Shown: positions 41,473 through 50,558 of the stretch, in pieces | How positions within the stretch are numbered: position 1 is the first letter of the stretch | How the letters are laid out: every line of letters begins with the position of its first letter | Assembly (NCBI RefSeq): GCF_019263705.2 | Contig: NZ_JADQDK010000001.1 | Location: forward strand, 3,906,001-3,970,000 | DNA: 64,000 bases | DNA from: Pseudonocardia abyssalis | GTDB lineage: Bacteria; Actinomycetota; Actinomycetes; Mycobacteriales; Pseudonocardiaceae | Direction: 5' to 3' | Position numbers and translations under genes: made by a program | The notes under the pieces: model-generated | Told to the model about the DNA's origin: nothing | What the model saw: the letters and a program-made list of their open reading frames with translations, nothing else | Databases searched by the model: none

Positions 41473-42555
41473 GTACCGCTGTCCGACCGTCGTCGGCTTC
41501 AGGTGCGTCGAGCCGTCCACGTCGCGCGAGAACATGAAGCCGTCGGCGGGCAGTTCGAAGCCCAAGCCGGCGCACAGATCCATGTACCGCTGCCGGTGAC
41601 CGGCCAGCAGCGCCACCGTGTCCGGATCCAGGGCGATCCGGCGGTGCTGGTGGGTCTTGGTGTCCTTCTCCCACGTCTCCCCGTCGAGCTGGGCGATCGA
41701 GCGCGCGACGGTCAGCACCCCGTTCACGACGTCGAGGTCGTTCCAGCGCAAGGCGCACAGCTCGCCGCGGCGGAAGCCGGTCACCATCGTCAGCCACACG
41801 AGCACGGCCCAGTCCGGATCGCTCCACGCCTCGTTCAGGATGCGGGCCGCCTCGTCCGCGCTGGGCGGCTGCGGCTTGGCCGCCGGCTGCGGCGGGGCCT
41901 GGGCGTGCTCGATGGGGTTGGTCGAGAGCCAGCGCCAACGCACGGCCCGCTTCAGGGCACCGCTGAGGATGACGTGGATCTGCCGGATGGTCGACCGGGA
42001 CAGGCCGCGGCAGCGGTGCGGGCCACAGTGGTGGTCGCAGTTGTGCGGGCCACAGTGGTGGTCGCAGTTGTGCGGGCCACAGTGGTGGTCGCAGTTGTGC
42101 GGGCGCACGGTCCGGTGCTCGACGAAGGGCCGCCGGTTGCAGTGCGATCGGCAGCGGCGCAGCTCGGCGTAGAACGAGTCGAACACCGCGGCCCGCAGTG
42201 CACCGACCTTCTGCTTGCCGATCAGCGGCACGATGTGGGTCCGCGCGAGCGTCCGGTACGTCGACAGCGTGCTGGGCTCGACCTCGAGCAGCTCGAAGTG
42301 CTCGGTCAGCAGCTGCTCGACGGTGGCCGTGGTGCGCGGGTTGCGCTCCTCGTCGACCTGAACGGCGAGCCGGCGCAGGGCCTTGTCCGCCTCGACGGCT
42401 GCGCGGGGGCCGGCCGGGATGATCTCGCGGAGGTAGTGCCGGCGCTTCGTAAGCGGGTCCTGGCCGGCGTAGACGACGACCCGGAGCGACCCGCTAGGGA
42501 GCTGCTCGATGCGGCCCTTGGAACGGGCCCGGCGTCGCGGCGCCGTGGAGGTCAT
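41257..42555 (-). pseudogene. Tyrosine recombinase/integrase, frameshifted in the catalytic C-terminus
   Basis: 432 codons as read. An N-terminal arm/SAM-like part is followed by the catalytic core: Arg in TGFRRGELCALRW, HKLRHYSATEL (His-x-x-Arg). After ELIAG the frame changes. The expected downstream part continues in another minus-strand frame with GGGTTMLRVYAAWVSEADQ (holding the nucleophile Tyr) and LLDRLPQRP. The LGH-His box before it is lost. The product would lack the catalytic Tyr. A Cys/His-rich insertion from a triplicated 27-bp unit lies at ~residues 150-180. It is adjacent to tRNA-Ala, its presumed target. Confidence 0.82.
42023..42103 (-). repeat. Three 27-bp tandem repeats inside the integrase gene
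   Basis: Exact units at 42023-42049, 42050-42076 and 42077-42103 encode three copies of HNCDHHCGP in frame, adding a run of Cys/His pairs. Confidence 0.9.
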
Positions 42556-42620
42556 GATGCAACGCTAGAGCGGTTTCGCACCACGAACGGCACCATGACC
42601 GTCGGTGTGGGCAACTCAAA

Positions 42621-42720
<100 letters not shown>

Positions 42721-42790
42721 TTGCCTCGAAGAAGTTACACGAGCCCCGATTTCCGGCGACAACCGGGGCGCCCTCACCTAGCTTCGCCCC

Positions 42791-44734
42791 GTGCAACCTG
42801 CCGACATCGCCCGCATCGTGTCCGTGTCCGCTCCCGCCCTGTCCCCGGACGGTCGCCGGGTGGCGTTCACGGTCACCCGCGTCGACCTCGCCGCCAACCG
42901 CTACCGCAGCGCGGTGTGGCTGGCGGACGTCGACGGGGGTACCGCTCCGTACCCGATCACCAGCGGCGATGACGGGAACCCGAGGTGGTCGCCGGACGGG
43001 CGGCGGTTGGCGTTCACCCGGGCCGACGACGACGGCGGTGGATCGCTGCGGGTCGTGCCGGTCGGCGGGCCCGGGGAGACCGTGACGGTGTGCGCGCGGC
43101 CGGAGGCGGTCGAGTCGCCGGCGTGGTCCCCGGACGGCACGCGGATCGCGTTCGCCTCCCGGGAGCGGGCGAAGCGCTACGGCCAGGGCGACGACGAGCG
43201 GGCCCGGCCGCCGCGGCGCATCGACCGGCTGTTCTCCCGTGTCGACGGCACGGGCTGGACGATCGACCGGCCGCGCGGGGTGTTCGTCGTCGCCGCGGAC
43301 GGGTCGGGCACGCCGGTGCAGGTGGCGGGCGGGCCGCACGACCACGACGGCGACCCGGCGTGGTCGCCGGACGGCGAGCGGCTGGTCGTCTCCGCCGTCC
43401 GCCGCCCCGACGGCGACCTCGACCTCCGCGCCGACCTGCACGTCCTCGACCCCACCGGCCGCACCGAGCCGCGGCCGCTCACCGATTCGGCCCGCTCGCT
43501 GTGGATGCCCGCCTACTCCCCCGACGGCGCCCGGATCGCCGCGCTGTCCGACGACGTGCGGATCATCCCCTCGCACAACCACGTCACCGTGATCGACGCG
43601 GAGACCGGCGCGGAGACACCCGTCAGCACCGCACTCGACCGCCAGTGCGCCCCGTTCCCCGGCGCCCGCCCGCCGCTGTGGTCGGGCGGGGACGTCCTGT
43701 TCCCGGTCGAGGACCACGGCGACGTGCATGTCTACCGGGTGCGCCCCGGGGCCGCCCCCGAACGGGTCCTCGGCGGCACCCGCGCGATCCGCGGCTTCGA
43801 CGCCGTCGGAGACACGATCGCGTTCGTCGCCTCCACCCCCACCGCACCCGGCGAACTGTTCGTCCGCGGCCCCGACGGCGCCGAGCGGCGGCTCACCCAC
43901 CTCGGTGCGGGCCTCCCGACGGCGCTCGAACCGGAGCGCTTCACCGTCGACGGGGTGGACGCCTGGATCCTCCGCCCCGACGGTGACGACCTGCCGGTCC
44001 TGCTCTCCGTCCACGGCGGCCCGATGACGCAGTACCCCAACGCCTGGTTCGACGAGTTCCAGATGTGGGCCGCCGCCGGGTACGCCGTGGTCTGGTGCAA
44101 CCCGCACGGCTCCACCGGCGACACCGAGGCGTTCTCCCGCGAGATCCGCGCGCCCGAGGCCACCGAGCACCCGGGGTCGGGCTGGGCGGGCCGGGCCGCG
44201 CAGGACGTCCTCGCCGTCCTCGACGCGGCACTCGCGCGCCACTCGGAGCTGGACGCGGGGAGGGTCGGCGTCCTCGGCGGATCCTACGGCGGCTACCTCA
44301 CGACCTGGCTGGTCGCGCACACCGACCGGTTCGCCGCCGCCTGCAGCGAGCGCGCGGCCAACAACCTGGAGTCGCTGGAGTGGGACTCCGACGCCGCGGG
44401 CCTGTTCCGCCACGAGATCGGCGTGGGCCACCTCGACGCGCCGGAGGTGTACCGGGCCCAGTCACCGGTGCACCGGGTTCGCGACATCCGCACACCGCTG
44501 CTGATCCTGCACTCCGACGGCGACCTGCGGTGCCCGCCGAGCCAGGCCGACCAGCTCTACGTCGCGCTGCGCCTGCTCGGCCGCGACGTCGAGTACTGGC
44601 GGTTCCCCGAGGAGGGCCACGAGCTCTCGCGCGCGGGATCGCCGCGGCACCGCATCCAGCGCGCGGAGCTGATCCTCGACTTCTTCGGGCGCCGGCTCGG
44701 GGGGACCCGACCCGAGGCCGACTGGCTCCGGTAG
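42791..44734 (+). CDS. S9-family serine peptidase (acylaminoacyl-peptidase/DPP-like)
   Basis: 647 residues, GTG start. The N-terminal ~380 residues form a beta-propeller with repeated TolB/DPP-like blades (WSPDGRRLAF, WSPDGTRIAF, WSPDGERLVV, YSPDGARIAAL). The C-terminal alpha/beta hydrolase has Ser498 in GGSYGG, Asp578 in HSDGDLRCP and His610 in EEGHEL. Such enzymes trim acylated or dipeptide ends of oligopeptides in the cytoplasm. No signal peptide is seen. Confidence 0.93.
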   Translation: MQPADIARIVSVSAPALSPDGRRVAFTVTRVDLAANRYRSAVWLADVDGGTAPYPITSGDDGNPRWSPDGRRLAFTRADDDGGGSLRVVPVGGPGETVTVCARPEAVESPAWSPDGTRIAFASRERAKRYGQGDDERARPPRRIDRLFSRVDGTGWTIDRPRGVFVVAADGSGTPVQVAGGPHDHDGDPAWSPDGERLVVSAVRRPDGDLDLRADLHVLDPTGRTEPRPLTDSARSLWMPAYSPDGARIAALSDDVRIIPSHNHVTVIDAETGAETPVSTALDRQCAPFPGARPPLWSGGDVLFPVEDHGDVHVYRVRPGAAPERVLGGTRAIRGFDAVGDTIAFVASTPTAPGELFVRGPDGAERRLTHLGAGLPTALEPERFTVDGVDAWILRPDGDDLPVLLSVHGGPMTQYPNAWFDEFQMWAAAGYAVVWCNPHGSTGDTEAFSREIRAPEATEHPGSGWAGRAAQDVLAVLDAALARHSELDAGRVGVLGGSYGGYLTTWLVAHTDRFAAACSERAANNLESLEWDSDAAGLFRHEIGVGHLDAPEVYRAQSPVHRVRDIRTPLLILHSDGDLRCPPSQADQLYVALRLLGRDVEYWRFPEEGHELSRAGSPRHRIQRAELILDFFGRRLGGTRPEADWLR

Positions 44735-44748
44735 GCGGTCGACGGTGG

Positions 44749-45153
44749 TCAGTCGACGACGGCGGTGACCTCGGCCTCGACCAGGATCCCCGGCTCGAAC
44801 AGGATCTCGACGCCGATCAGGGCCGCGGGCGGGGTCGAGATCCCGAGCTCGCGCCCCGCCTGCTCGACGCCTGCGGTGAAGTCGTCGTACATCTCCCGCT
44901 TCCAGCCCGCCGCGTACCAGGTGAAGCGGACGACGTCGTCGAACGTCGCCCCCGCCGCCGCCAGCGCCCGACCGACGTTGCGGTACACCTGCACCACCTG
45001 GCCGGTCAGGTCGCCGGGCCCGACGAGGTCACCGTTCCCGTCCCAGGCCACCTGCCCCGCGACGTACACGTGTCTGCTGCCCGTGGCGACGGCGACGTGG
45101 TGGTAGAGGGGGACGACCGGATGGCCGTCGGGATTGATCAGGGAGACCGTCAT
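44749..45153 (-). CDS. RidA family (YjgF/UK114) protein
   Basis: 134 residues from ATG 45153 behind AGGAG. RidA-like trimer-forming domain: LYHHVAVATGSRHVYVAGQVAWDGNGDLV and the C-terminal ILFEPGILVEAEVTAV. RidA proteins hydrolyse reactive enamine/imine intermediates, but residues for that role are hard to confirm here and many members act in specific catabolic steps. Divergent to a MarR regulator with two operators between. Confidence 0.9.
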   Translation of the reverse strand: MTVSLINPDGHPVVPLYHHVAVATGSRHVYVAGQVAWDGNGDLVGPGDLTGQVVQVYRNVGRALAAAGATFDDVVRFTWYAAGWKREMYDDFTAGVEQAGRELGISTPPAALIGVEILFEPGILVEAEVTAVVD

Positions 45154-45167
45154 CACCGCTCCTTATA

Positions 45168-45215
45168 ACTTCACGCTTGAAGTGACACCACCATCACCCA
45201 CTTCACGTGTGAAGT
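45168..45215. promoter_or_regulatory. Twin MarR operators ACTTCA-N4-TGAAGT
   Basis: Two 16-bp palindromes, 45168-45183 (ACTTCACGCTTGAAGT) and 45200-45215 (ACTTCACGTGTGAAGT), are 32 bp centre to centre, about three helical turns. They sit in the divergent RidA/MarR promoter. Confidence 0.8.
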
Positions 45216-45239
45216 CAAACGCCGTCGTAGAGTGACCCG

Positions 45240-45716
45240 ATGACCGCCACGCCCTGGCTCGATCCCGAGGAGAAGGAGGCCTGGACCGGGGTGATCTCGA
45301 TCGCCCTGCTGCTGCCGGGGCGGCTGGAGGCGCCGCTGCAGCGCGCGGCGGGGATCACGCTCTTCGAGTACATGACGCTCAGCCACCTCTCCGAGGCACC
45401 CGACCGCAGGATCCGGATGAGCGGGCTGGCCTTCCTGGCCAACGGCTCGCTCTCGCGCCTGTCGAACGTGGTCAAGCGGCTCGAGCGGCGGGGCTGGGTG
45501 CAGCGCAGCCCCGACCCGGACGACGGCCGCTACACCCTCGCCGTCCTCACCGACGCAGGCCAGGAGGTGGTCGTCGCCGCTGCGCCGGAGCACGTGCGCT
45601 CGGTGCGGGAGCTGGTGCTCGACCCCCTCACCCGCTCCGACCGGCAGGCCCTCGCCCGCATCGCCGCCAAGCTGCGGATCCGTCCCGGCGACCGCCGCGA
45701 CGACGACCCGCACTGA
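45240..45716 (+). CDS. MarR-family transcriptional regulator
   Basis: 158 residues. Winged-helix MarR pattern: ITLFEYMTLSHLSEAPDRRIRMSGLAFLANGSLSRLSNVVKRLERRGWVQRSPDPDDGRYTLAVLT (split across ~40-105). Probably autorepresses and controls the RidA gene through the twin palindromes immediately upstream. Confidence 0.93.
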   Translation: MTATPWLDPEEKEAWTGVISIALLLPGRLEAPLQRAAGITLFEYMTLSHLSEAPDRRIRMSGLAFLANGSLSRLSNVVKRLERRGWVQRSPDPDDGRYTLAVLTDAGQEVVVAAAPEHVRSVRELVLDPLTRSDRQALARIAAKLRIRPGDRRDDDPH

Positions 45717-45728
45717 CCCCCGACCGGC

Positions 45729-46487
45729 TCAGGACGCCAGCGCCTTCTGCAGCCAGCCCGTGTCGCTGATGTCGACGCGGGCGCCGTCGAGCAGGACCGT
45801 CGGCGTGCCGAAGTCGCCGTCGGCGTTCCGCAGGGCGGCGTCGGAGGTGGCCGCCTCGGAGACGGACGCGACGGCGTCGGCGTTGGCGGCCCCGCCGATG
45901 CAGGCCCCGAGGTCGGCGCCCAGCTCCGTGCCGAACGCGGTGAGCTGCTCGTCGGTGAGGCCGGAGCTGCGCTCGGCGGGCTGCTCGTCGAACAGGCGGG
46001 AGTGGTACGCCGGGTAGATGCCGGCGGGTACGGCACACAGGGCGGCGTTGGCGGCGCGGGAGGAGTAGCCGACGGGGTCGGTCAGCTCATCGAGGATCGC
46101 GACGGAGTGGTACCGCACCGTGATCTGCCCGGCGTTCATCGCGTCCGTCAGCTCCTGGCCGTAGCGCTCCTCGAAGCGCTCGCAGACCGGGCACAGGAAG
46201 TCCTCGTAGACGTCGACGACGATCGGCCCGCTCCCCGCGGTGACGACGCCGTCGGCCGTGCTGGCCGTGTAGGTCGGTGCGGAGGCCGTGTCGCCCGAGT
46301 CGCGGGTGACGAGGACGACCACACCGACGACCAGCGCCACCACCGCGAGGACCGCCACCGCGATGAACGTGGTGCGCTTGCCGTCGCCCGTCTGCTGGCC
46401 CTTCCGCGGCGTGATCCCGGCTGCGCGCAGCCGCGCGTTCGCCGCCTCCTGCTTGCGCTTCTTCTCGTTGCGCGAGGCCCCACCCAT
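45729..46487 (-). CDS. Membrane-anchored DsbA-like thiol-disulfide oxidoreductase
   Basis: 252 residues. Basic N-terminal cytoplasmic tail, one membrane helix (~40-61), then an extracytoplasmic DsbA/DsbG-type thioredoxin domain with Cys99-Pro-Val-Cys102 (DFLCPVCERF) and a cis-Pro loop GTPTVLLDG. It should make or isomerise disulfides outside the membrane. The MauE-like membrane gene 9 bp upstream is a plausible redox partner. Confidence 0.92.
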   Translation of the reverse strand: MGGASRNEKKRKQEAANARLRAAGITPRKGQQTGDGKRTTFIAVAVLAVVALVVGVVVLVTRDSGDTASAPTYTASTADGVVTAGSGPIVVDVYEDFLCPVCERFEERYGQELTDAMNAGQITVRYHSVAILDELTDPVGYSSRAANAALCAVPAGIYPAYHSRLFDEQPAERSSGLTDEQLTAFGTELGADLGACIGGAANADAVASVSEAATSDAALRNADGDFGTPTVLLDGARVDISDTGWLQKALAS

Positions 46488-46496
46488 GACCGCTCC

Positions 46497-46949
46497 TCAA
46501 GAATCGACTGCGAACAGCGTCCGCGGACGCACCACCAACCATGCCGCAAGCACCATGAAGCCCGTGTCGCGCACCAGCTCCTCGACGTACGCGGTCTGAC
46601 CCGGCTCGACCTGCCCGCCACCGCCGAAGCACCCGCAGTCGATCGAGAGGCCGCGCACCCAGGCCTGCGTCACCCCGGCGACGAACACCAGCAGCAGCCC
46701 CGCCGACACCACCGCGACCGCGCGCGTACCCAGCCCGAGCACCAGCAGCACCGCGAGGGCGATCTCCAGCCACGGCAGGATCCCCGCCACCAGCTCGACG
46801 CCGAGGTCCGGCAGCACGTCGTAGGCGCGGACGGCGACATAGGTCTGGTCGGGGTCGAGCGCCTTCGGGATGCCGGAGAGCAGCCAGACGGCGGCGAGGC
46901 CGAACCGTGCCAGCGTCCCGACGACGTCGAGCACCCGTTCCCGCGACAC
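46497..46949 (-). CDS. MauE/DoxX-like membrane protein with CxC motif
   Basis: 150 residues with four hydrophobic segments and Cys105-Gly-Cys107 (DCGCFGGGG) at a membrane border, typical of the MauE family that supports disulfide formation. Likely co-transcribed with the DsbA-like gene that follows. Confidence 0.9.
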   Translation of the reverse strand: MSRERVLDVVGTLARFGLAAVWLLSGIPKALDPDQTYVAVRAYDVLPDLGVELVAGILPWLEIALAVLLVLGLGTRAVAVVSAGLLLVFVAGVTQAWVRGLSIDCGCFGGGGQVEPGQTAYVEELVRDTGFMVLAAWLVVRPRTLFAVDS

Positions 46950-46969
46950 GTCGCCAACCTATCGAGGTA

Positions 46970-48442
46970 TCAGAAGTGCTCGCGGGCCGACTCCTGCTCC
47001 AGCACCGCGTCGAGGTCCTTCAGCCGGTTCATCCCGGCGACGGCGCGGGCGGTGCGGTGGTTGGCCGCGAGCAGGTCGCGGTGGCGGTGCGTCCAGGCCC
47101 AGTATCCGGCCGTGAACGGGCACGCGTCGTCGCCCAGGCGCTTCTTCGGGTCGAACGCGCAGCCCCCGCAGTGGTCGGACATCTTGTGCACGTAGGCCCC
47201 GCCCGAGCTGTACGGCTTCGTCGCGAGCATCCCGCCGTCGGCGTGCTGACTCATCCCGATGACGTTGGGCGGCATCACCCACTCGAACCCGTCGACGAAC
47301 GCCTCGCGGAACCAGTCCGACAGCTCCGCCGGGTCGTAGCCGCGCTGCAGCGCGTGGTTGCCCAGCACCATGAGCCGCTGGATGTGGTGGGTCCAGCCGC
47401 GGTCGCGGACGCCCTCCAGCGCCGTCGACAGGCACCGCGCCGTCACCGCGTCGGAGTCGAGCGTCGCGAACCACTCCGGCAGCGGCGTGCGGGCGCCGAG
47501 CTCGTTGCGTCGCCGGTAGGAGCGTCCGAACCTCCAGTACAGCTGCCAGACGTACTCGCGCCACCCCAGCACCTGCCGGATGAACCCCTCCGCTCCGGGC
47601 AGCGGCACCGACCCCGCGCGGTACGCCGACTCCGCCGCGCGCACGACGTCGAGCGGGTGCAGCAGGCCCAGGTTGAGCGGCACCGACAGCAGCGAGTGCG
47701 CCATCGCCCAGTCGCCGGTGAGCATGGCGTCCTCGGGCGGGCCGAAGTGCGGCAACCGCCGCTCGACGAAGTGCGCGAGTGCCGTCTGCGCCTCGTCGGC
47801 GGTGACCGCGAACCAGCGCGGGCCGTCGACGCCCACGGTGGGTAGGTCCAGGGCGTCGAGATCGCGGCGGACCTCGTCGTCGATCGCGTCCTCCGGCGGC
47901 TGCCACGGCCCCGGCACGTCGAGCGTCGCGGCCCCCTTCGGCGGCGGCTCCCGGTTCTCGGCGTCGTAGTTCCACCTCCCGCCGACGGGCTCGCTCCCCT
48001 CCATCAGCACCTCGAAGCGACGCCGCTGGGCGCGGTAGAAGTCCTCCATCCGGAACGTCGCGCGGTCGCCGGCCCAGTCGTCGAAGTCGGTGCGGGACAA
48101 CGCGAACGTCGGCGTCGGCAGGATCTCCTCGACGAGCCCTTCGGCCCGCAGCCTGGCGACGAGATCGGCCGCGGCGAACGACGTCGGCTCGTGCACGACG
48201 ACCGGGCGCCCGACCTGCTCCAGCGCCTCGCGGTAGGTCTCGGTGCGCAGGTAGGTGGCGCGGTCGCCCAGCTCGTCGGCGAGATGGCGCATGCCGGACA
48301 GGACCAGGTGCAGCTTCTGGCGGTGGAACGGGCGGCTGCGCAGCACGCGCGCCGACTCGACGAGCACGACCTCGCGGTCGGCGTGCGGCCCGTGGACGTG
48401 CGGGCCGAGCTGGTCGGCGAAGATCCAGAGCGGGGCGGGCAT
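46970..48442 (-). CDS. Fe-S photolyase-like protein (FeS-BCP / PhrB type)
   Basis: 490 residues from ATG 48442; ATG... 48466 gives eight more. N-terminal LWIFADQLGPHV is the start typical of the photolyase-related (DUF523-like, PhrB) group. A FAD-binding helical domain follows, with GDWAMAHSLLSVPLNLGLLHPLD and GFIRQVLGWREYVWQLYW. Late Cys residues (ARCLSTALEG, HCGGCAFD, DACPF) match the four ligands of the 4Fe-4S cluster in bacterial (6-4) photolyases. It probably repairs UV (6-4) photoproducts or acts as a cryptochrome. Confidence 0.93.
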   Translation of the reverse strand: MPAPLWIFADQLGPHVHGPHADREVVLVESARVLRSRPFHRQKLHLVLSGMRHLADELGDRATYLRTETYREALEQVGRPVVVHEPTSFAAADLVARLRAEGLVEEILPTPTFALSRTDFDDWAGDRATFRMEDFYRAQRRRFEVLMEGSEPVGGRWNYDAENREPPPKGAATLDVPGPWQPPEDAIDDEVRRDLDALDLPTVGVDGPRWFAVTADEAQTALAHFVERRLPHFGPPEDAMLTGDWAMAHSLLSVPLNLGLLHPLDVVRAAESAYRAGSVPLPGAEGFIRQVLGWREYVWQLYWRFGRSYRRRNELGARTPLPEWFATLDSDAVTARCLSTALEGVRDRGWTHHIQRLMVLGNHALQRGYDPAELSDWFREAFVDGFEWVMPPNVIGMSQHADGGMLATKPYSSGGAYVHKMSDHCGGCAFDPKKRLGDDACPFTAGYWAWTHRHRDLLAANHRTARAVAGMNRLKDLDAVLEQESAREHF

Positions 48443-48495
48443 CGCGTCAGTCTCATCCGCGAGCACGGGAGCCGCGACCGGAGCAGGATGTCCCC

Positions 48496-49227
48496 ATGAC
48501 GCAGGCTCCGGGCCCCGCCGAGTTCGCCGCCCACGACAGCGACCACCACCACTCCGACGTGAGCGGCGGGTGGTTGCGCGCCGCGGTGTTCGGGGCGATG
48601 GACGGTCTCGTCACGAACATCGCGCTGGTCGCGGGCGTCGGCGGGGGCGGGGGCGGGCGCTCGTTGATCATCCTGACGGGCATGGCCGGGTTGGTCGCAG
48701 GCGCGTTCTCGATGGCGTTGGGCGAGTTCGCCTCCGTCGACACGCAGAACGACGCCGTCCGCCACGAGGTCGACGTCGAGCGGGCGGAGATCCGCCGCCA
48801 CCCCGACGCCGAACGCACCGAGCTGGCCGACATGTACGAGGAGATGGGGCTGACCCGGACGACCGCGGAGGCCGTCGCGGCCGAGGTGCACAGCGACCCC
48901 GAGCTCGCCGTCCGCGTCCACATCACCCACGAGCTCGGAGTCGACCCGGACGACAAGCCGTCGCCGTGGACCGCGGCGATCTCGTCGTTCCTCTGCTTCG
49001 CCGTCGGCGGGATCGTCCCGCTGATCCCCTACCTGCTCGGTTCCTCCTCGCTGCTGCTCGGGCTCGTCGTCGGCGGCGTGGGGCTGGTCATCGCCGGGGC
49101 GCTGACGTCGCGGTTCACCACCCGGCCGTGGTGGCTCGCCGGGTTGCGCCAGCTGATGTTCGGCGCGATCGCGGCGGGGGCGACGTTCGTCGTCGGGGCG
49201 CTGATCGGCGTCAACGTCGCGGGATAG
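48496..49227 (+). CDS. VIT1/CCC1-family Fe2+/Mn2+ transporter
   Basis: 243 residues. N-terminal His-rich segment (DSDHHHSD), GWLRAAVFGAMDGLVTNIALVAGV (the family's first helix), a charged cytoplasmic loop (EVDVERAEIRRHPDAERTELADMYEEMGL) that corresponds to the metal-binding domain, and three C-terminal helices. It exports or stores Fe or Mn across the membrane. Its end overlaps the convergent MFS gene by 17 bp. Confidence 0.93.
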   Translation: MTQAPGPAEFAAHDSDHHHSDVSGGWLRAAVFGAMDGLVTNIALVAGVGGGGGGRSLIILTGMAGLVAGAFSMALGEFASVDTQNDAVRHEVDVERAEIRRHPDAERTELADMYEEMGLTRTTAEAVAAEVHSDPELAVRVHITHELGVDPDDKPSPWTAAISSFLCFAVGGIVPLIPYLLGSSSLLLGLVVGGVGLVIAGALTSRFTTRPWWLAGLRQLMFGAIAAGATFVVGALIGVNVAG

Positions 49228-50431
49228 CCAGACGCGGCAGCGTCTCCGGCGCGCGCAGCCAGAACAGCCAGCCGACGGCCAGCACGCCGCCGGTGATCGC
49301 GAACGCCGGCCCGTACCCGACGAGCTCGGCCAACCCGCCCGCGAGCACCGGTCCGAGGATCGCCCCGAGGTCCGATGCCATCTGGAACCCGGCGAGCACC
49401 GTTCCCCCGCGCCCGCCCGACCCGATGACGTCGCCGACCGCGGCCTGCAGCGGCGGATTCACCAGCCCGCTGCCGAGCCCCGCGACCAGGCTGACGACGA
49501 GGAACGCGACCGGATCGGTGACGAACCCCAGCACGCCCGTGCCGACCGCGGCGACCGCCAGCCCGAGCAGCATCGGGGGCTTGCGACCGAACCGGTCGGC
49601 GAACCGCCCGGAGACCACGAGCGTGGCCGCGTTGCCGGCGGCGAAGACCGCGAGCGCGATCCCCGACCAGGCCTCCGGCTGCCCCAGCGCCTCGACGACG
49701 AGCAGCGGCACCAGCGCCACGCGGGCCCCGAACACCGCCCAGCCGACGCCGAAGTTGGCCACCAGCGCGGCCCGGTACGTCCGGTGGCCCAGTGCCTCGC
49801 GGAACGTGACCGCGACGGCCGGGACCGCCCCCGGGGCCGGTGCCGGCAGGTCCGTCCGCCCCCGCAGCAGCACCGCGCTGATCATGACGACGAGGACGAG
49901 GACCGCCGCGTACACCAGGAACGGCGCGCGCAGGCTGATCGCGACGAGCCCGCCACCGGCCAGCGGCCCGACGATGTTGCCGAGCAGGAACCCGGTGGCC
50001 CACATGCCCGACGCGCGCCCGCGGATCTCCGGCGGCGAGAGGCGGATCAGCAGCGACACCGCGGAGATCGTGAACATCGTCGACCCGATGCCCCCGAACG
50101 CCCGGAGCGCGAGGAGGTGCCAGTACTCCCCCGCGAACGCCATCGCCGCCGTCGACACCGCGACGATCAGCAGCCCGGCGTTGAAGACCCGCAGCTCGCC
50201 GATCCGGCTCACCAGCCAGCCGCTCGACGGCGCGAACACCAGCCGGGCCAGGGCGAACGCGCTGATCACGAGCCCGGCCGCGGTGATCCCGACGTCGAAG
50301 CTGCGGACGAAGATGGGCAGCGTCGGGGCGACCAGCCCGAAGCCGATGGCGATCATGAACGAGGCGCCGACCAGCACCCAGATCTCGCGCGGCAGGCGCA
50401 CGGGGGCGCGCGGGGCGTCGACCTCGACCAC
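49211..50431 (-). CDS. Major facilitator superfamily efflux transporter
   Basis: 406 residues, 12 hydrophobic segments. MFS motifs are GWLVSRIGELRV after helix 2 and GRFADRFGRKPP in the middle loop, with a drug/H+ antiporter 12-TM pattern (GPLAGG). Substrate unknown; probably a proton-driven exporter. Confidence 0.92.
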   Translation of the reverse strand: MVEVDAPRAPVRLPREIWVLVGASFMIAIGFGLVAPTLPIFVRSFDVGITAAGLVISAFALARLVFAPSSGWLVSRIGELRVFNAGLLIVAVSTAAMAFAGEYWHLLALRAFGGIGSTMFTISAVSLLIRLSPPEIRGRASGMWATGFLLGNIVGPLAGGGLVAISLRAPFLVYAAVLVLVVMISAVLLRGRTDLPAPAPGAVPAVAVTFREALGHRTYRAALVANFGVGWAVFGARVALVPLLVVEALGQPEAWSGIALAVFAAGNAATLVVSGRFADRFGRKPPMLLGLAVAAVGTGVLGFVTDPVAFLVVSLVAGLGSGLVNPPLQAAVGDVIGSGGRGGTVLAGFQMASDLGAILGPVLAGGLAELVGYGPAFAITGGVLAVGWLFWLRAPETLPRLAIPRR

Positions 50432-50558
50432 CCGTGGCCCCCTCCGGTTCGTGCCATTGCTACCGATCCGACCTTACGCCGCGCTCGCCCACACCCCGCA
50501 TCCCCGCGGCTTCTGACACTGTTGAACCGACAGCACCCCGGCGCCGAGGAGATCAGCA

